Assembly (NCBI RefSeq): GCF_900112135.1
Contig: NZ_FOLC01000021.1
Location: forward strand, 1-64,000
DNA length: 64,000 bases
Direction: 5' to 3'
Origin: Collimonas sp. OK412
GTDB lineage: Bacteria; Pseudomonadota; Gammaproteobacteria; Burkholderiales; Burkholderiaceae_D
The notes under the pieces: model-generated
Told to the model about the DNA's origin: nothing
Database searches by the model: none
Seen by the model: only the letters and a program-made list of their open reading frames with translations
Translations under genes and position numbers: made by a program
Part shown: positions 33,032-40,879 of the stretch, one piece after another
Layout: each line of letters opens with the position of its first letter
How positions within the stretch are numbered: position 1 is the first letter of the stretch

Positions 33032-33058
33032 AAGGCTCCCAGCAATGGGGGCCTTTTT
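33032..33058 (+). terminator. Terminator after tRNA-Lys
   Basis: AAGGCTCCC and GGGGGCCTT pair across a six-base loop, and five T residues follow (GCCTTTTTCTTT). It lies 18 bases past the tRNA CCA end. Confidence 0.85.
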
Positions 33059-33139
33059 CTTTGCCGCCCACTCAGTTCCGCAAAATTCGAATTGGCAAGA
33101 TCATTACTGCTGTGTTCGATTTGGCTGTTTTGAATGAAG

Positions 33140-33184
33140 AATCAGCTCCTTGCCCAGAGTAATTTACGGGCTAAAGAGCTGATT
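33140..33184. repeat. Nested hairpin AATCAGCTC ... GAGCTGATT
   Basis: The outer arms AATCAGCTC (33140-33148) and GAGCTGATT (33176-33184) and inner GCCC/GGGC pair around a 12-base loop. Rightward it is followed by TTATTTAT, so it might be a terminator or the end of a small RNA starting after the tRNA terminator. The remaining DNA between 33059 and 33306 shows no gene. Confidence 0.5.
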
Positions 33185-33306
33185 TTATTTATAGGCAAAA
33201 AACAGGTCAGCAACGAACGTCATTGGAGCCATTGCAAGACCCGGCTCTCGCCTATTGTCGATGAGCGCGCGGAATTTGATTTGTTTCGCGCTTCACTGGC
33301 ACAAAA

Positions 33307-33579
33307 CTAGCCGGTGTAGGCGCCCTTGTACCAACCCTCGCCATCCCAGCACCACTCGGTCGTTTGGCTACCAGTGGTTGCATAGACGCGGATATGGATG
33401 GTGCTTCCGTTCAACCAGCTGGTTGCAGAGGCATTTTCACCTGGTTGCTTAAAGGCGCCTGTGTACCACCCCTTCGATCCGTCGTAGCAACGTTCAGAGA
33501 TCGTAGAGCCATTGGACGTATAAACACGGATCGACGGCGAGCTGGTTCCCCATGAAACGGCGGCAGTTTGAGTTGACAT
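33307..33579 (-). CDS. RSL-type fucose-binding lectin (two-blade mini propeller)
   Basis: The 90-residue protein consists of two tandem repeats of about 45 residues, [19 protein letters not shown]...GWYTGAF and [19 protein letters not shown]...GWYKGAY, with the sandwich SWGTS and SWLNG between. This is the sequence and the exact length I know for the Ralstonia solanacearum lectin RSL, whose trimer makes a six-bladed propeller binding L-fucose. The sugar-binding Arg and Glu are present in both blades (Arg18/Glu29 and Arg64/Glu75). Blade 1 has Tyr32 where blade 2 has Trp78 (Trp in both RSL blades, from memory). There is no signal peptide, as in RSL. A TAGGAG ribosome binding site precedes ATG. 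The gene stands alone in AT-rich DNA after tRNA-Lys. Confidence 0.9.
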   Translation of the reverse strand: MSTQTAAVSWGTSSPSIRVYTSNGSTISERCYDGSKGWYTGAFKQPGENASATSWLNGSTIHIRVYATTGSQTTEWCWDGEGWYKGAYTG

Positions 33580-34263
33580 TTTTAAACTCCTAGAATGAGT
33601 TGAGTAAAGTGACGAACTAAAACACTTCAGTGATCACGACATACGCGTCACTGTGATGGTGCTCATTCAGAGTAGCAAGCAACTAGCGAAATAAATACCT
33701 GTCAATTTTCCCTGTCAATTTTCGCAGCCGGCAGATGCAGGCGTAATCTTGCGAGCGCTGGATCCGGCGTCAATGCGGTTTGGCTGGATGAGAAATTTGG
33801 TTGGATGAGAAATGATGAGTCATCAAATTTCCACGATGAACGCTTCAGCGGAAAAACATACAATACGAAACGCTCAACCGGAAAATGCAGGTGGCTTTTT
33901 TGTTTTGTCCTGCCGATTTTTACATGCGGCAAGGCCCCTCTCCCCCTTTGCGAATTTCATCATCCGGCTACGTATTTGTCGCCAATAATTTATACTTGGC
34001 CATCCATTTTCGAATTTTATGTTGCAATGCCGATTTCCCTGTCTTCAAGACGTTTGCAATAATCAGCCCGCCATCCCGTGAACCGCATGAACAAAGGCAT
34101 TTCCGTAATGATCGATAAATTCGAACATACACCCCTATTTTTTCCGTTTTTCTTTTGATTTGGCAACGCGCATACTTCTTCCAGTTGCTTCAACACTGCA
34201 TCCGCCGCAATCATTCTTCATGGTGAAAAATGGGGCCGCCTGCAGTCATTGACGGAGAAAACC
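33580..34263. other. AT-rich gene-poor region upstream of the lectin and pirin genes
   Basis: This 684-base interval holds the lectin promoter (leftward) and the pirin promoter (rightward). It is markedly more AT-rich than the flanks. A short direct repeat CTGTCAATTTT occurs twice around 33701-33723, a 17-base tandem repeat lies at 33779-33812, and an odd palindrome TGATGAGTCATCA follows at about 33813. Open frames of 65 to 85 codons exist, but none has both a ribosome binding site and a convincing residue pattern. Confidence 0.45.
33779..33812. repeat. Two tandem 17-bp copies
   Basis: TTTGGCTGGATGAGAAA is followed immediately by TTTGGTTGGATGAGAAA, differing at one base. It lies about 200 bases upstream of the lectin start and could be a duplicated activator site or replication slippage. 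Confidence 0.7.
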
Positions 34264-34965
34264 ATGCTTCAAATTCGTAAAAGCGAGGAACGCGGCGTTG
34301 CCGACCACGGCTGGCTGAATTCACACCATACATTTTCGTTCGGCCATTATTTCGACGCCGAGCATACCGGCTTCGGGCCGCTGCTGGTGATCAACGAAGA
34401 CCGCGTAAAAGCCGGCCAGGGTTTCGGCACGCACGGCCACAGCGACATGGAAATCATTTCCTATGTGCTGGACGGCGCGCTGGAACACAAGGACAGCATG
34501 GGCACCGGTTCGGTCCTGCATTACGGCGATGTGCAAAGGATGAGCGCAGGCAGCGGCGTGCGCCACAGCGAGTTCAACCACTCGGCGACGGCCCCTGTGC
34601 ATTTCCTGCAGATCTGGATCAAGCCGAATGTCGCCGGCATCCCGCCCAGCTATGAAGAAAAACATTTCACCGTCGCCGAAAAACAAGGACAGCTGCGCCT
34701 GATCGCATCTGCCGACGGCCGCGGCAATTCGGTGCTGATACACCAGGATGCGTCGATCTATGCAGCGATCCTGAACGGCGGCGAGCCGCTGCAGCACACG
34801 CTGGCCGAAGGACGCAACGCGTATGTGCATGTGATACGCGGCCACGTCAGCGTCAACGGTCTCGAGCTGAACGGCGGCGATGCGGTGAAGGTGACTGCCG
34901 AGGCTGCGGTCACGCTGTCCAAGGCCGAGGCTGCGGAAGTACTGCTGTTCGACCTGCCTTATTGA
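34264..34965 (+). CDS. Pirin family protein (YhhW-type, quercetinase-like)
   Basis: A 233-residue bicupin of the pirin family. The N-terminal cupin has the metal ligands His, His in GTHGHSDMEIISYVL and His, Glu in GVRHSEFNHS; WLNSHHTFSFGHYFD and FLQIWIKPNVAGIPPSYEE match E. coli YhhW, which has quercetin 2,3-dioxygenase activity. Its physiological role in bacteria is unclear; redox or flavonoid functions have been proposed. I chose ATG 34264 because GGAG precedes it; an upstream TTG in frame would include that site. It converges on a LysR gene, which is a frequent partner of pirin genes. Confidence 0.9.
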   Translation: MLQIRKSEERGVADHGWLNSHHTFSFGHYFDAEHTGFGPLLVINEDRVKAGQGFGTHGHSDMEIISYVLDGALEHKDSMGTGSVLHYGDVQRMSAGSGVRHSEFNHSATAPVHFLQIWIKPNVAGIPPSYEEKHFTVAEKQGQLRLIASADGRGNSVLIHQDASIYAAILNGGEPLQHTLAEGRNAYVHVIRGHVSVNGLELNGGDAVKVTAEAAVTLSKAEAAEVLLFDLPY

Positions 34966-34990
34966 TTTTGCAGGCGCAGCAGAAGTGAAC

Positions 34991-35030
34991 CAGGCCGGGA
35001 CAGCGCCAAGCTGCCCGGCCTGTTTTTTTT
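34991..35030 (+). terminator. Terminator after the pirin gene
   Basis: CAGGCCGGG and CCCGGCCTG form a nine-base stem with a 14-base loop, followed by eight T residues. Its tail touches the last codon of the convergent LysR gene. Confidence 0.88.
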
Positions 35031-35952
35031 AGCGCGCTCCAGGCACATGGCGGACCAGGCGCGCCATGGCGTCGCTGCCGCGCATGCGCTCCATCCACCA
35101 GCTCAAGGCGGCGCCGTCGTCGCCGGTGCGCCACGCCAGCGAAAAGGTTTCGTCCGGCTTCGGCTCTTCCACTTCTTTCACGATCAGGGCGCCCGACGCA
35201 ATCGCCGCGCGCGCACATGGCTCCGGCAAAAAGCCGAAGCCGATGCCGGCCAGCTGCAAGTCGTATTTGCTGCGCATGTCGGGCACCGTCAGCGTGTCTT
35301 GCCCGAACAGCAGGCCGACCGTGCGCGAGGCCATCCTGCGCGCCGAATCCGCTACGCTGATAGCGCGGTGCGGCAACAGCTCGGCCTTGCCCAGCACACG
35401 CTTCACCTTGGCCAGCGGATGATTTGGCGCCACTACGAACACAAAAGAAATCGTCCCCATCTTCTCAGCGATATAACCGCCGCCCGCCGGCCCCTGCCCC
35501 GGCGCCGCGATCAGCAAATCGACACGGCGCTCCAGCAGCGCTTCCCAGGTGCCGGCCAGCGATTCCCTGGCGATGCGCAAGCGGGTCTTGTCGGCTACCG
35601 CGCAGAAGGCGGCGATATCGGTCTCCAGCGCCGTCACCGAAAACAGCGAGTCTATGCAGATCGTCAGCTCGGTCTCCCAGCCGGAGGCCACGCGGCGCAC
35701 GCGGTGCTCCAGGTCTTCCGCCGCCTTCAGCAGGTAGCGCCCCTCCTTGAGCAGCTCGGCGCCGGCGCGCGTCAGCGCTACCTTCGGTCCCTGGCGTTCG
35801 TAGACCTGCACGCCCAGGTCTTGCTCAAGTTTCGATACGGTGTAGGAGATGGTCGAAGGGACGCGGTGCAATTCGCTGCCGGCGGCGGAGAACGAACCGC
35901 GGCGGTCGATGGCGTCGAGAATCAACAGCGCATCGAGACTGATTCTGAACAT
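35029..35952 (-). CDS. LysR-family transcriptional regulator
   Basis: A 307-residue regulator with an N-terminal winged HTH (about 4-62: LLILDAIDRRGSFSAAGSEL, VPSTISYTVSKLEQDLG) and a C-terminal effector domain (90-290) starting ELTICIDSLFSV. It binds as a tetramer and usually controls neighbouring genes. Sequence features such as SVADSARRMASRTVGLLFGQ are like the YhaJ/AaeR-type branch. A CGGGAGTTCC ribosome site precedes the ATG. It is the last gene of a leftward run that starts at 40683 and converges on the pirin gene; unusually it is not divergent from its likely targets. Confidence 0.92.
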   Translation of the reverse strand: MFRISLDALLILDAIDRRGSFSAAGSELHRVPSTISYTVSKLEQDLGVQVYERQGPKVALTRAGAELLKEGRYLLKAAEDLEHRVRRVASGWETELTICIDSLFSVTALETDIAAFCAVADKTRLRIARESLAGTWEALLERRVDLLIAAPGQGPAGGGYIAEKMGTISFVFVVAPNHPLAKVKRVLGKAELLPHRAISVADSARRMASRTVGLLFGQDTLTVPDMRSKYDLQLAGIGFGFLPEPCARAAIASGALIVKEVEEPKPDETFSLAWRTGDDGAALSWWMERMRGSDAMARLVRHVPGAR

Positions 35953-35977
35953 GGAACTCCCGATAGAGAGAAAAGAA

Positions 35978-36901
35978 TTAGGAATCGATCGCGTAGCCGG
36001 CTGCGATCCAGGCGTCTATGCCGCCCGACAGCGGCCGCACTTTTTTGTAGCCCCTCAGCATCAGCTGCTTGGCGACCAGCGCCGCCGAGGCTTCGTTGGG
36101 ACAGGCGCAGTAGACGATCACTTCCTGGTCTACCGGCGCATCGAACACGAAGCTGTTGATTTCCTGGTGCGAGATGGTGCGCGCGCCGGGGATCCTCCCG
36201 GCCTGCTGCGAAGCCGGCGAACGGACATCGACGATGGCCGGCGTGATGCCCTGCTTGAACAGCTGGTCCAGTTCCGCCACCGAGATGCGCGCCATGCGCA
36301 AGGACATGCGGAAACGCCGGCGCTGCCACCATTTGCTGGCGACGAATATCGCAAAGCCGGCGGCCACCAGCATCATGCCGTACTGGCCGAGCTCGGTCAG
36401 CACGCTCAGCAGGTCGTCGATGGTGGTGCTGAACAGGGAACCGAGGAAAATCGCCAGGCCGGCCCACAAGGCCGCGCCCATGCTGTCGTAAACGATGAAG
36501 GTAGTGCGGCTGGTGCCGATGGTGCCGGCCAGCGCGCTGGCGATGGAAGCAAAACCCGGGATGAATTTGGCGACCAGCAGCGAACGCGCGCCCCAGCGCG
36601 AATAGATGGACTCGGTCTGCCGCACGCATGAGTCGGGCGATAGTGAAATCCGGCACAGCGTGGACAGCACTTTCCTGCCGTAACGCCGGCCCGCCATGTA
36701 CCAGAGGAAATCGGCGATCAGTGCCGCCGCCACCGCGGTAAGCAACAGCACCGGCGCCGAATAATCGCCGCGGTGCATCAGGGCGCCGGTGATCACCAGG
36801 GTCGGATAGGCCGGCACCGGCGCGCCCAGCTGCTCCGCCAGCACATTGAAAAATACGATGACCAGCCCATATTGCTCGATCAGATGAAACAGGTAGGTCA
36901 T
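35978..36901 (-). CDS. DedA (VTT) membrane domain fused to a rhodanese domain
   Basis: The 307-residue product combines a DedA/VTT membrane domain (1-195), with GAPVPAYPTLVITGALMHRG, the AKFIPGFASIASALAG motif (Arg/Phe-Ile-Pro-Gly-type re-entrant loop) and several helices, with a C-terminal rhodanese domain (about 205-307), having AIVDVRSPASQQAGRIPGA and the active-site cysteine Cys265 in VIVYCACPNEASA, then LSGGIDAWIAAGY. DedA proteins act as undecaprenyl phosphate flippases or in membrane homeostasis; rhodaneses handle sulfane sulfur. The rhodanese would lie in the cytoplasm. It follows the YoaK gene by 86 bases and precedes lysR by 25. Confidence 0.9.
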   Translation of the reverse strand: MTYLFHLIEQYGLVIVFFNVLAEQLGAPVPAYPTLVITGALMHRGDYSAPVLLLTAVAAALIADFLWYMAGRRYGRKVLSTLCRISLSPDSCVRQTESIYSRWGARSLLVAKFIPGFASIASALAGTIGTSRTTFIVYDSMGAALWAGLAIFLGSLFSTTIDDLLSVLTELGQYGMMLVAAGFAIFVASKWWQRRRFRMSLRMARISVAELDQLFKQGITPAIVDVRSPASQQAGRIPGARTISHQEINSFVFDAPVDQEVIVYCACPNEASAALVAKQLMLRGYKKVRPLSGGIDAWIAAGYAIDS

Positions 36902-36987
36902 CGCTTTCGTCGCCTCGTTGCCATGTCGATAATTGCCATAATTGCCATGCCGGCAATATCAGGGTATTGCGCTCAATTCCTCGATCA

Positions 36988-37692
36988 TTATAAAGTTGAT
37001 GGCGATCCGGCCTCACTCTTTTCCGAAAGATATTCCGTGACCGCCAGCCAGGCCAGCAGCGCCGACGGCAGCAGCAGGGACAGGAACCGCAGGTACTTGT
37101 AGGCAAAAGCGCCGGCGATGGCGCCGACGCCGAACATCACCACCGGCCAGAAGAACTTGACGCAGCGCTGGCGCACCGTTTCGTCGGCCGCGCCGCGCAG
37201 GATGTCGACCAGGTCGATCACCAGCTGGGTGACATTGCCGGTCATGACCGTGGTTGGCGTCAGGTGCTGCAGCACCAGGCGGCTGCTGGCATTCTGCACG
37301 CCCATGCTGGCGGCGCCGCAGACGCCAGCCAGCAAGGCCAGCGGCGCTTCGGTGTCGCCGAGCGGTTGCGCCAGGCAGCCGGCGGCCATGAAGCCCAGTA
37401 AAAAAATCAATTGCAGCACAAACAGGTAAGGCATCGGCTGGCGGCCGCTGCGCTCAAGCCAGATCAGCGTGACCCGGGTCAGCGCCACCGCGAGTATGAA
37501 AGCCGGAAACGCCAGCAGCTTGATCAGCACGCCGTGCGAGTGATTGGCCAGTTCGCTGCCGATCAGCACGAAGTTGCCGGTGACATGCGCGGTGAACAGG
37601 CCGAACAAGGCGATGAAGCCTACGGTATCGACATAACCGGCCAGGAAACTCAATACGACCGATTGGTGGGTCCTGCGATTGCCTGCCTGCAT
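36988..37692 (-). CDS. YoaK/DUF1275 family membrane protein
   Basis: A 234-residue protein with six hydrophobic helices. The family landmark SFLAGYVDTVGFIALFGLFTAHVTGNFVLIG occurs near the N-terminus (given here only in part: AGYVDTVGFIALFGLF) and MGVQNASSRLVLQHLTPTTV near residue 130. The function of DUF1275 proteins is unknown. CGGAGGAGGCAGG precedes the ATG, a strong ribosome binding site. It starts 18 bases after the second XapX gene, so it is likely cotranscribed with that pair. Confidence 0.88.
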   Translation of the reverse strand: MQAGNRRTHQSVVLSFLAGYVDTVGFIALFGLFTAHVTGNFVLIGSELANHSHGVLIKLLAFPAFILAVALTRVTLIWLERSGRQPMPYLFVLQLIFLLGFMAAGCLAQPLGDTEAPLALLAGVCGAASMGVQNASSRLVLQHLTPTTVMTGNVTQLVIDLVDILRGAADETVRQRCVKFFWPVVMFGVGAIAGAFAYKYLRFLSLLLPSALLAWLAVTEYLSEKSEAGSPSTL

Positions 37693-37710
37693 CCTGCCTC
37701 CTCCGTTCTG

Positions 37711-37863
37711 TCAAACCTGGCCGGCGGCCATGTAACCCAATGTCATCGCCACCACCAGCAATGCGCCGACCGGCGTCGGCGGCGTCGGCGACGGCAGGTC
37801 GAACCAGCGGCACAAGGCGCCGACCAGCAAACCCAGCGCCATGCCCAGCAGCAGGGCAATCAT
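37711..37863 (-). CDS. XapX domain small membrane protein (50 residues)
   Basis: The short product starts MIALLLGMALGLLVGALCRW, has a DLPSPTPPTPVGALL hinge and ends LGYMAAGQV. Two short hydrophobic helices around an L-P-S-P-T-P loop are the hallmark of the XapX domain (about 50 residues). The start ATG overlaps the stop of the preceding gene by four bases (ATGA), so translation is coupled. It is too small to be found by ordinary length cut-offs. Function unknown. Confidence 0.85.
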   Translation of the reverse strand: MIALLLGMALGLLVGALCRWFDLPSPTPPTPVGALLVVAMTLGYMAAGQV

Positions 37864-38051
37864 AACTTGCTCCCGGCGGCGGCGCGCGCCGCCAGGTAGC
37901 GGTCCACCAGCCAGTAGCCGCTGCTCATCATGAACACCAGTATGGCGCCGCTCAGCACCGGCGGCGAAGGCACCGGAATCTGCGCCAGGTGGCAGGCGGC
38001 GCCGACCGCGAACGACAACAGCAAACCCAATACGATTTTTGTATAGCGCAT
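37860..38051 (-). CDS. XapX/DUF1427 family small membrane protein (63 residues)
   Basis: The product begins MRYTKIVLGLLLSFAVGAAC, continues with the family loop AQIPVPSPPVLSGAILVFMM, and ends with a charged tail WLVDRYLAARAAAGSKL. Two hydrophobic helices around I-P-V-P-S-P-P place it in the XapX/DUF1427 family. It overlaps the next XapX gene by four bases, so the pair probably acts together, maybe as a hetero-oligomeric channel or transporter; that is inference. A longer upstream frame runs into the terminator of the amidohydrolase gene, so ATG 38051 is preferred. Confidence 0.82.
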   Translation of the reverse strand: MRYTKIVLGLLLSFAVGAACHLAQIPVPSPPVLSGAILVFMMSSGYWLVDRYLAARAAAGSKL

Positions 38052-38071
38052 GATAATCCTCAATCCGTCCC

Positions 38072-38101
38072 TAAAAGAAACGGACTTCCACCGGGAAGTC
38101 C
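38072..38101 (-). terminator. Hairpin with T-rich tail after the amidohydrolase gene
   Basis: GGACTTCC and GGAAGTCC pair around a four-base loop ten bases past the amidohydrolase stop; leftward the tail reads GTTTCTTTTAG. It could reduce expression of the XapX genes relative to the amidohydrolase. Confidence 0.7.
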
Positions 38102-38110
38102 GCGACAAGC

Positions 38111-39958
38111 TTAAAAAGCGAAACAGCTGCAACCCAGCGCACCCCAGAATCCCGAATAATCCGAGATCGGCACCGTCGATTTCCTTGCTGCGTCATGCGC
38201 GTGGGCGTGCACGCCGCAGGCGCCGGCACACTGATGCGGCAGGGCCTGGCGCTGCTGCGCCACAGGACGGTAATGGCCCGGCACGGTTTTCACCGGCGAC
38301 CAGTCCGGCAGCACCGGGATAGGCGGCGGCGCCAGCGGCGCGAACTCGGCGGCGCCATAGACGATCTTGCCGCCAACCACCGTCAGCACCGATTCCAGCG
38401 CCTTGATGCTGTCTTCGTCGACGCTGAAGAAATCTGCCGACAACACCGCCAGGTCCGCCAGCTGCCCTTGCTTGATGCGGCCCTTCTTGCCCTGCTCGCT
38501 GGAAAACCAGGCGCTGCCGTTGGTCCAGAGTTCGAGCGCGGTTTCGCGCGGCAGCCTGGCCGCGGTGTCGTACAGCTTCATGCCGCCGACGGTGCGTCCC
38601 GACACCAGCCAGTACAGCGCGGTCCAAGGGTTGTAGCTGGCCACCCGGGTAGCATCGGTGCCGGCGCCGACCGGCACGCCCATCTCCAGCATGCGCGCTA
38701 TCGGCGGCGTGTGGGCCGCGGCGTCGGCGCCGTAGCGGTCGACAAAATACTCGCCCTGGAACGCCATCCGGTGCTGGATCGCGATGCCGCCGCCCAGCAC
38801 GCGCACCCGTTCGATATTCTGCGGCGTGATGGTTTCCGCATGGTCGAAGATCCAGTGCAAGCCGTCGAATGGAATCTCGCGGTTCACTTTTTCAAACACA
38901 TCCAGCATGCGGCTGATCGATTCGTTGTAAGTGGCGTGCAGGCGGAACGGCCAGCGCTGCGAGACCAGGTGCCGCACCACTTGCTCCAGCTCGTTTTCCA
39001 TGCCTGCCGCCAGCTCCGGCCGCGGCTCCAGGAAATCTTCAAAGTCCGCCGCCGAAAACACCAGCATTTCGCCGGCGCCGTTATGGCGGTAGAAATCGTC
39101 GCCCTGGCCGGGCGTGACCAAACCGGTCCATTTCTGGAAATCGTCCAGCTCCTGTCCCTTGCGCTGGGTGAACAGGTTGTAGGCGATGCGTATCGTCAGC
39201 TGCTGGTCGCGCGCCAGCTGGTCGATGATGGCGTAGTCCTCGGGATAATTCTGGAAACCGCCGCCGGCGTCGATGGCGCTGGTGACGCCGAGCCGGTTCA
39301 GCTCGCGCATGAACTGGCGGGTGGAGTTGACTTGCTGCTCGTGCGGCAAAGCCGGGCCCTTGGCCAGGGTTGCATACAGGATCATCGCATTCGGCTTGGC
39401 GATCAGCATGCCGGTCGGATTGCCGGCAGCGTCGCGCTGGATTTCGCCGCCGGGCGGATTCGGCGTGTCCTTGGTGTAGCCGACGGCGCGCAAGGCGGCG
39501 CGGTTGAGCAAGGCGCGGTCGTACAGGTGGAGGATGAACACCGGCGTGTCAGGTGCGGCGGCGTTGATTTCTTCCAGCGTCGGCATGCGCTTTTCGGCGA
39601 ACTGGAATTCAGTCCAGCCGCCGACCACGCGTACCCACTGCGGATGCGGGGTGCGCAGCGCCTGTTCTTTCAGCATGCGCAACGCATCCGCCAGCGAAGG
39701 CACGCCTTCCCAGCGCAATTCCAGGTTGTAGTTGAGGCCGCCGCGGATCAGGTGCAAGTGGGAGTCGTTCAGGCCCGGGACCGCGGTGCGGCCGTTCAGG
39801 TCGATCACCTGGGTCGCGGCGCCGCGATGACGCATCGCTTCCTCCGCATCGCCGACCGCGACGAACTTGCCATCCTGTATCGCTACCGCCGTCGCCAGCG
39901 GCTGTGTCTTGTCGACCGTGTGAAAGCGGCCGTTCAACAAAATCATGTCTGCACTCAT
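38111..39958 (-). CDS. YtcJ-type amidohydrolase
   Basis: A 615-residue metal-dependent hydrolase of the amidohydrolase_3 family. MILLNGRFHTVDKTQPLATAV starts the small beta domain, VPGLNDSHLHLIRGG provides the first two metal ligands (HLH after Asp), and later conserved parts are LHATYNESISRM, LHWIFDHAETI, GVPVGAGTDATRVASYNPW (catalytic Asp) and ADLAVLSADFFSVDED. Substrates of this branch are poorly known. ATG 39958 is preceded by GAGGAGGAAACC. It lies 71 bases after the isochorismatase-like gene, and a similar gene pair is common next to pirin, LysR and XapX genes. The final 50 residues are unusual, with a Gln/His/Ala-rich piece and six cysteines or near. Confidence 0.88.
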   Translation of the reverse strand: MSADMILLNGRFHTVDKTQPLATAVAIQDGKFVAVGDAEEAMRHRGAATQVIDLNGRTAVPGLNDSHLHLIRGGLNYNLELRWEGVPSLADALRMLKEQALRTPHPQWVRVVGGWTEFQFAEKRMPTLEEINAAAPDTPVFILHLYDRALLNRAALRAVGYTKDTPNPPGGEIQRDAAGNPTGMLIAKPNAMILYATLAKGPALPHEQQVNSTRQFMRELNRLGVTSAIDAGGGFQNYPEDYAIIDQLARDQQLTIRIAYNLFTQRKGQELDDFQKWTGLVTPGQGDDFYRHNGAGEMLVFSAADFEDFLEPRPELAAGMENELEQVVRHLVSQRWPFRLHATYNESISRMLDVFEKVNREIPFDGLHWIFDHAETITPQNIERVRVLGGGIAIQHRMAFQGEYFVDRYGADAAAHTPPIARMLEMGVPVGAGTDATRVASYNPWTALYWLVSGRTVGGMKLYDTAARLPRETALELWTNGSAWFSSEQGKKGRIKQGQLADLAVLSADFFSVDEDSIKALESVLTVVGGKIVYGAAEFAPLAPPPIPVLPDWSPVKTVPGHYRPVAQQRQALPHQCAGACGVHAHAHDAARKSTVPISDYSGFWGALGCSCFAF

Positions 39959-40029
39959 GGTTTCCTCCTCACGCAATCGGATCTGGTGTAACGCGGCCCC
40001 GCCAATGGATGCACGGGGCCTCTTGGTCT

Positions 40030-40683
40030 TTAATGGGCTTCAGAAGCATTGAACATGGTCTTGGCATAGATTAAGCCGAGGCCGTAGCCGCCGCCGTGCG
40101 CAATCGAGGTGGCCACGGTTTCGTTGTAGGTTTCGCCGCGCGCCCAGTCGCGTTGCAGCTCCAGCAGGTACTGCAGCGAGGTCATGGGGCGCGCGCCTTG
40201 CTGGATCATGCGTTCCACTGCGCGCTGGTGAGCCTCGTCGGAGACATCGCCGCTGGCGTCGGTGATGACATACACTTCGAATCCCTGGTCCAGGGCCGAC
40301 AACGCAGGACCGACGATGCATACCGAAGTCCACAGGCCGGCCAGCACGATCTTGTCCTTGCCGATAGCGTTGACGCGTTCAGCAATGCGCGCATCTTCCC
40401 AGGTATTCATGGTGGTGCGGTCTATCGCTTCCTGTCCTGGAAACACGGTCTTGATTTCGTCGAAGATGGGGCCGGAGAACGACTTTTCGGCAACCGTGGT
40501 CAGGATGGTCGGCACCTCGAATTCCTTGGCTGCCTTGGCCACCAGGGCGACGTTATTGCGCAGTGAAGCCAGGTCGATGGACTTGGTGGCGAACGCCATT
40601 TGCGATTGATGATCGATCATGATCAGGGTGTGGTTGGCAGGGTTCAGCAGTGTGTTTCCTGGCTTGGCGGTTGCGATTGGCAT
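40030..40683 (-). CDS. Isochorismatase-like hydrolase (YcaC type)
   Basis: A 217-residue cysteine hydrolase of the isochorismatase superfamily. The catalytic Asp is in LIMIDHQSQMAFATKSID, a Lys is in VAEKSFSGPI, and the nucleophile Cys is in LAGLWTSVCIVGPALSAL. The pattern, and TTMNTWEDARI, resemble the E. coli protein YcaC, an octameric hydrolase of unknown substrate. I use ATG 40683 with GAGAGGAAAC upstream; a longer frame of 37 residues has no site. It is the first gene of the leftward run and upstream of it are 196 bases that carry its promoter. Confidence 0.9.
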   Translation of the reverse strand: MPIATAKPGNTLLNPANHTLIMIDHQSQMAFATKSIDLASLRNNVALVAKAAKEFEVPTILTTVAEKSFSGPIFDEIKTVFPGQEAIDRTTMNTWEDARIAERVNAIGKDKIVLAGLWTSVCIVGPALSALDQGFEVYVITDASGDVSDEAHQRAVERMIQQGARPMTSLQYLLELQRDWARGETYNETVATSIAHGGGYGLGLIYAKTMFNASEAH

Positions 40684-40879
40684 GATGTTTCCTCTCTTAT
40701 GTGCGATTAATTCGAAATTAAAACAGGAATCCATTCCTGTTGATTGGCATGGGTTCATTGCCAATGAATTGCAGTATGGTCGAGAGGAAATCAAAAGAAA
40801 AACGGAAAATTTATAGCCGAATGATCGAATTTATCGATCATTAATCCAATGCCATTTTTTTACAGAGGAGCTGCGCGCT

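Noticed and set aside
34017-34214. 65-codon leftward frame and an overlapping 28-codon frame with a Cys-Gly-Gly-Cys start
   Set aside because: Neither has a convincing ribosome binding site or known pattern, and the region is AT-rich, where short frames arise by chance.
32938-34263. A complete integrated island at tRNA-Lys
   Set aside because: No integrase or duplicated tRNA end was found in the window, so only a partial or decayed insertion can be suggested.
38195-39991. 598-codon frame antisense to the amidohydrolase gene
   Set aside because: The amidohydrolase has clear metal-binding motifs and a good ribosome binding site; the antisense frame has none.
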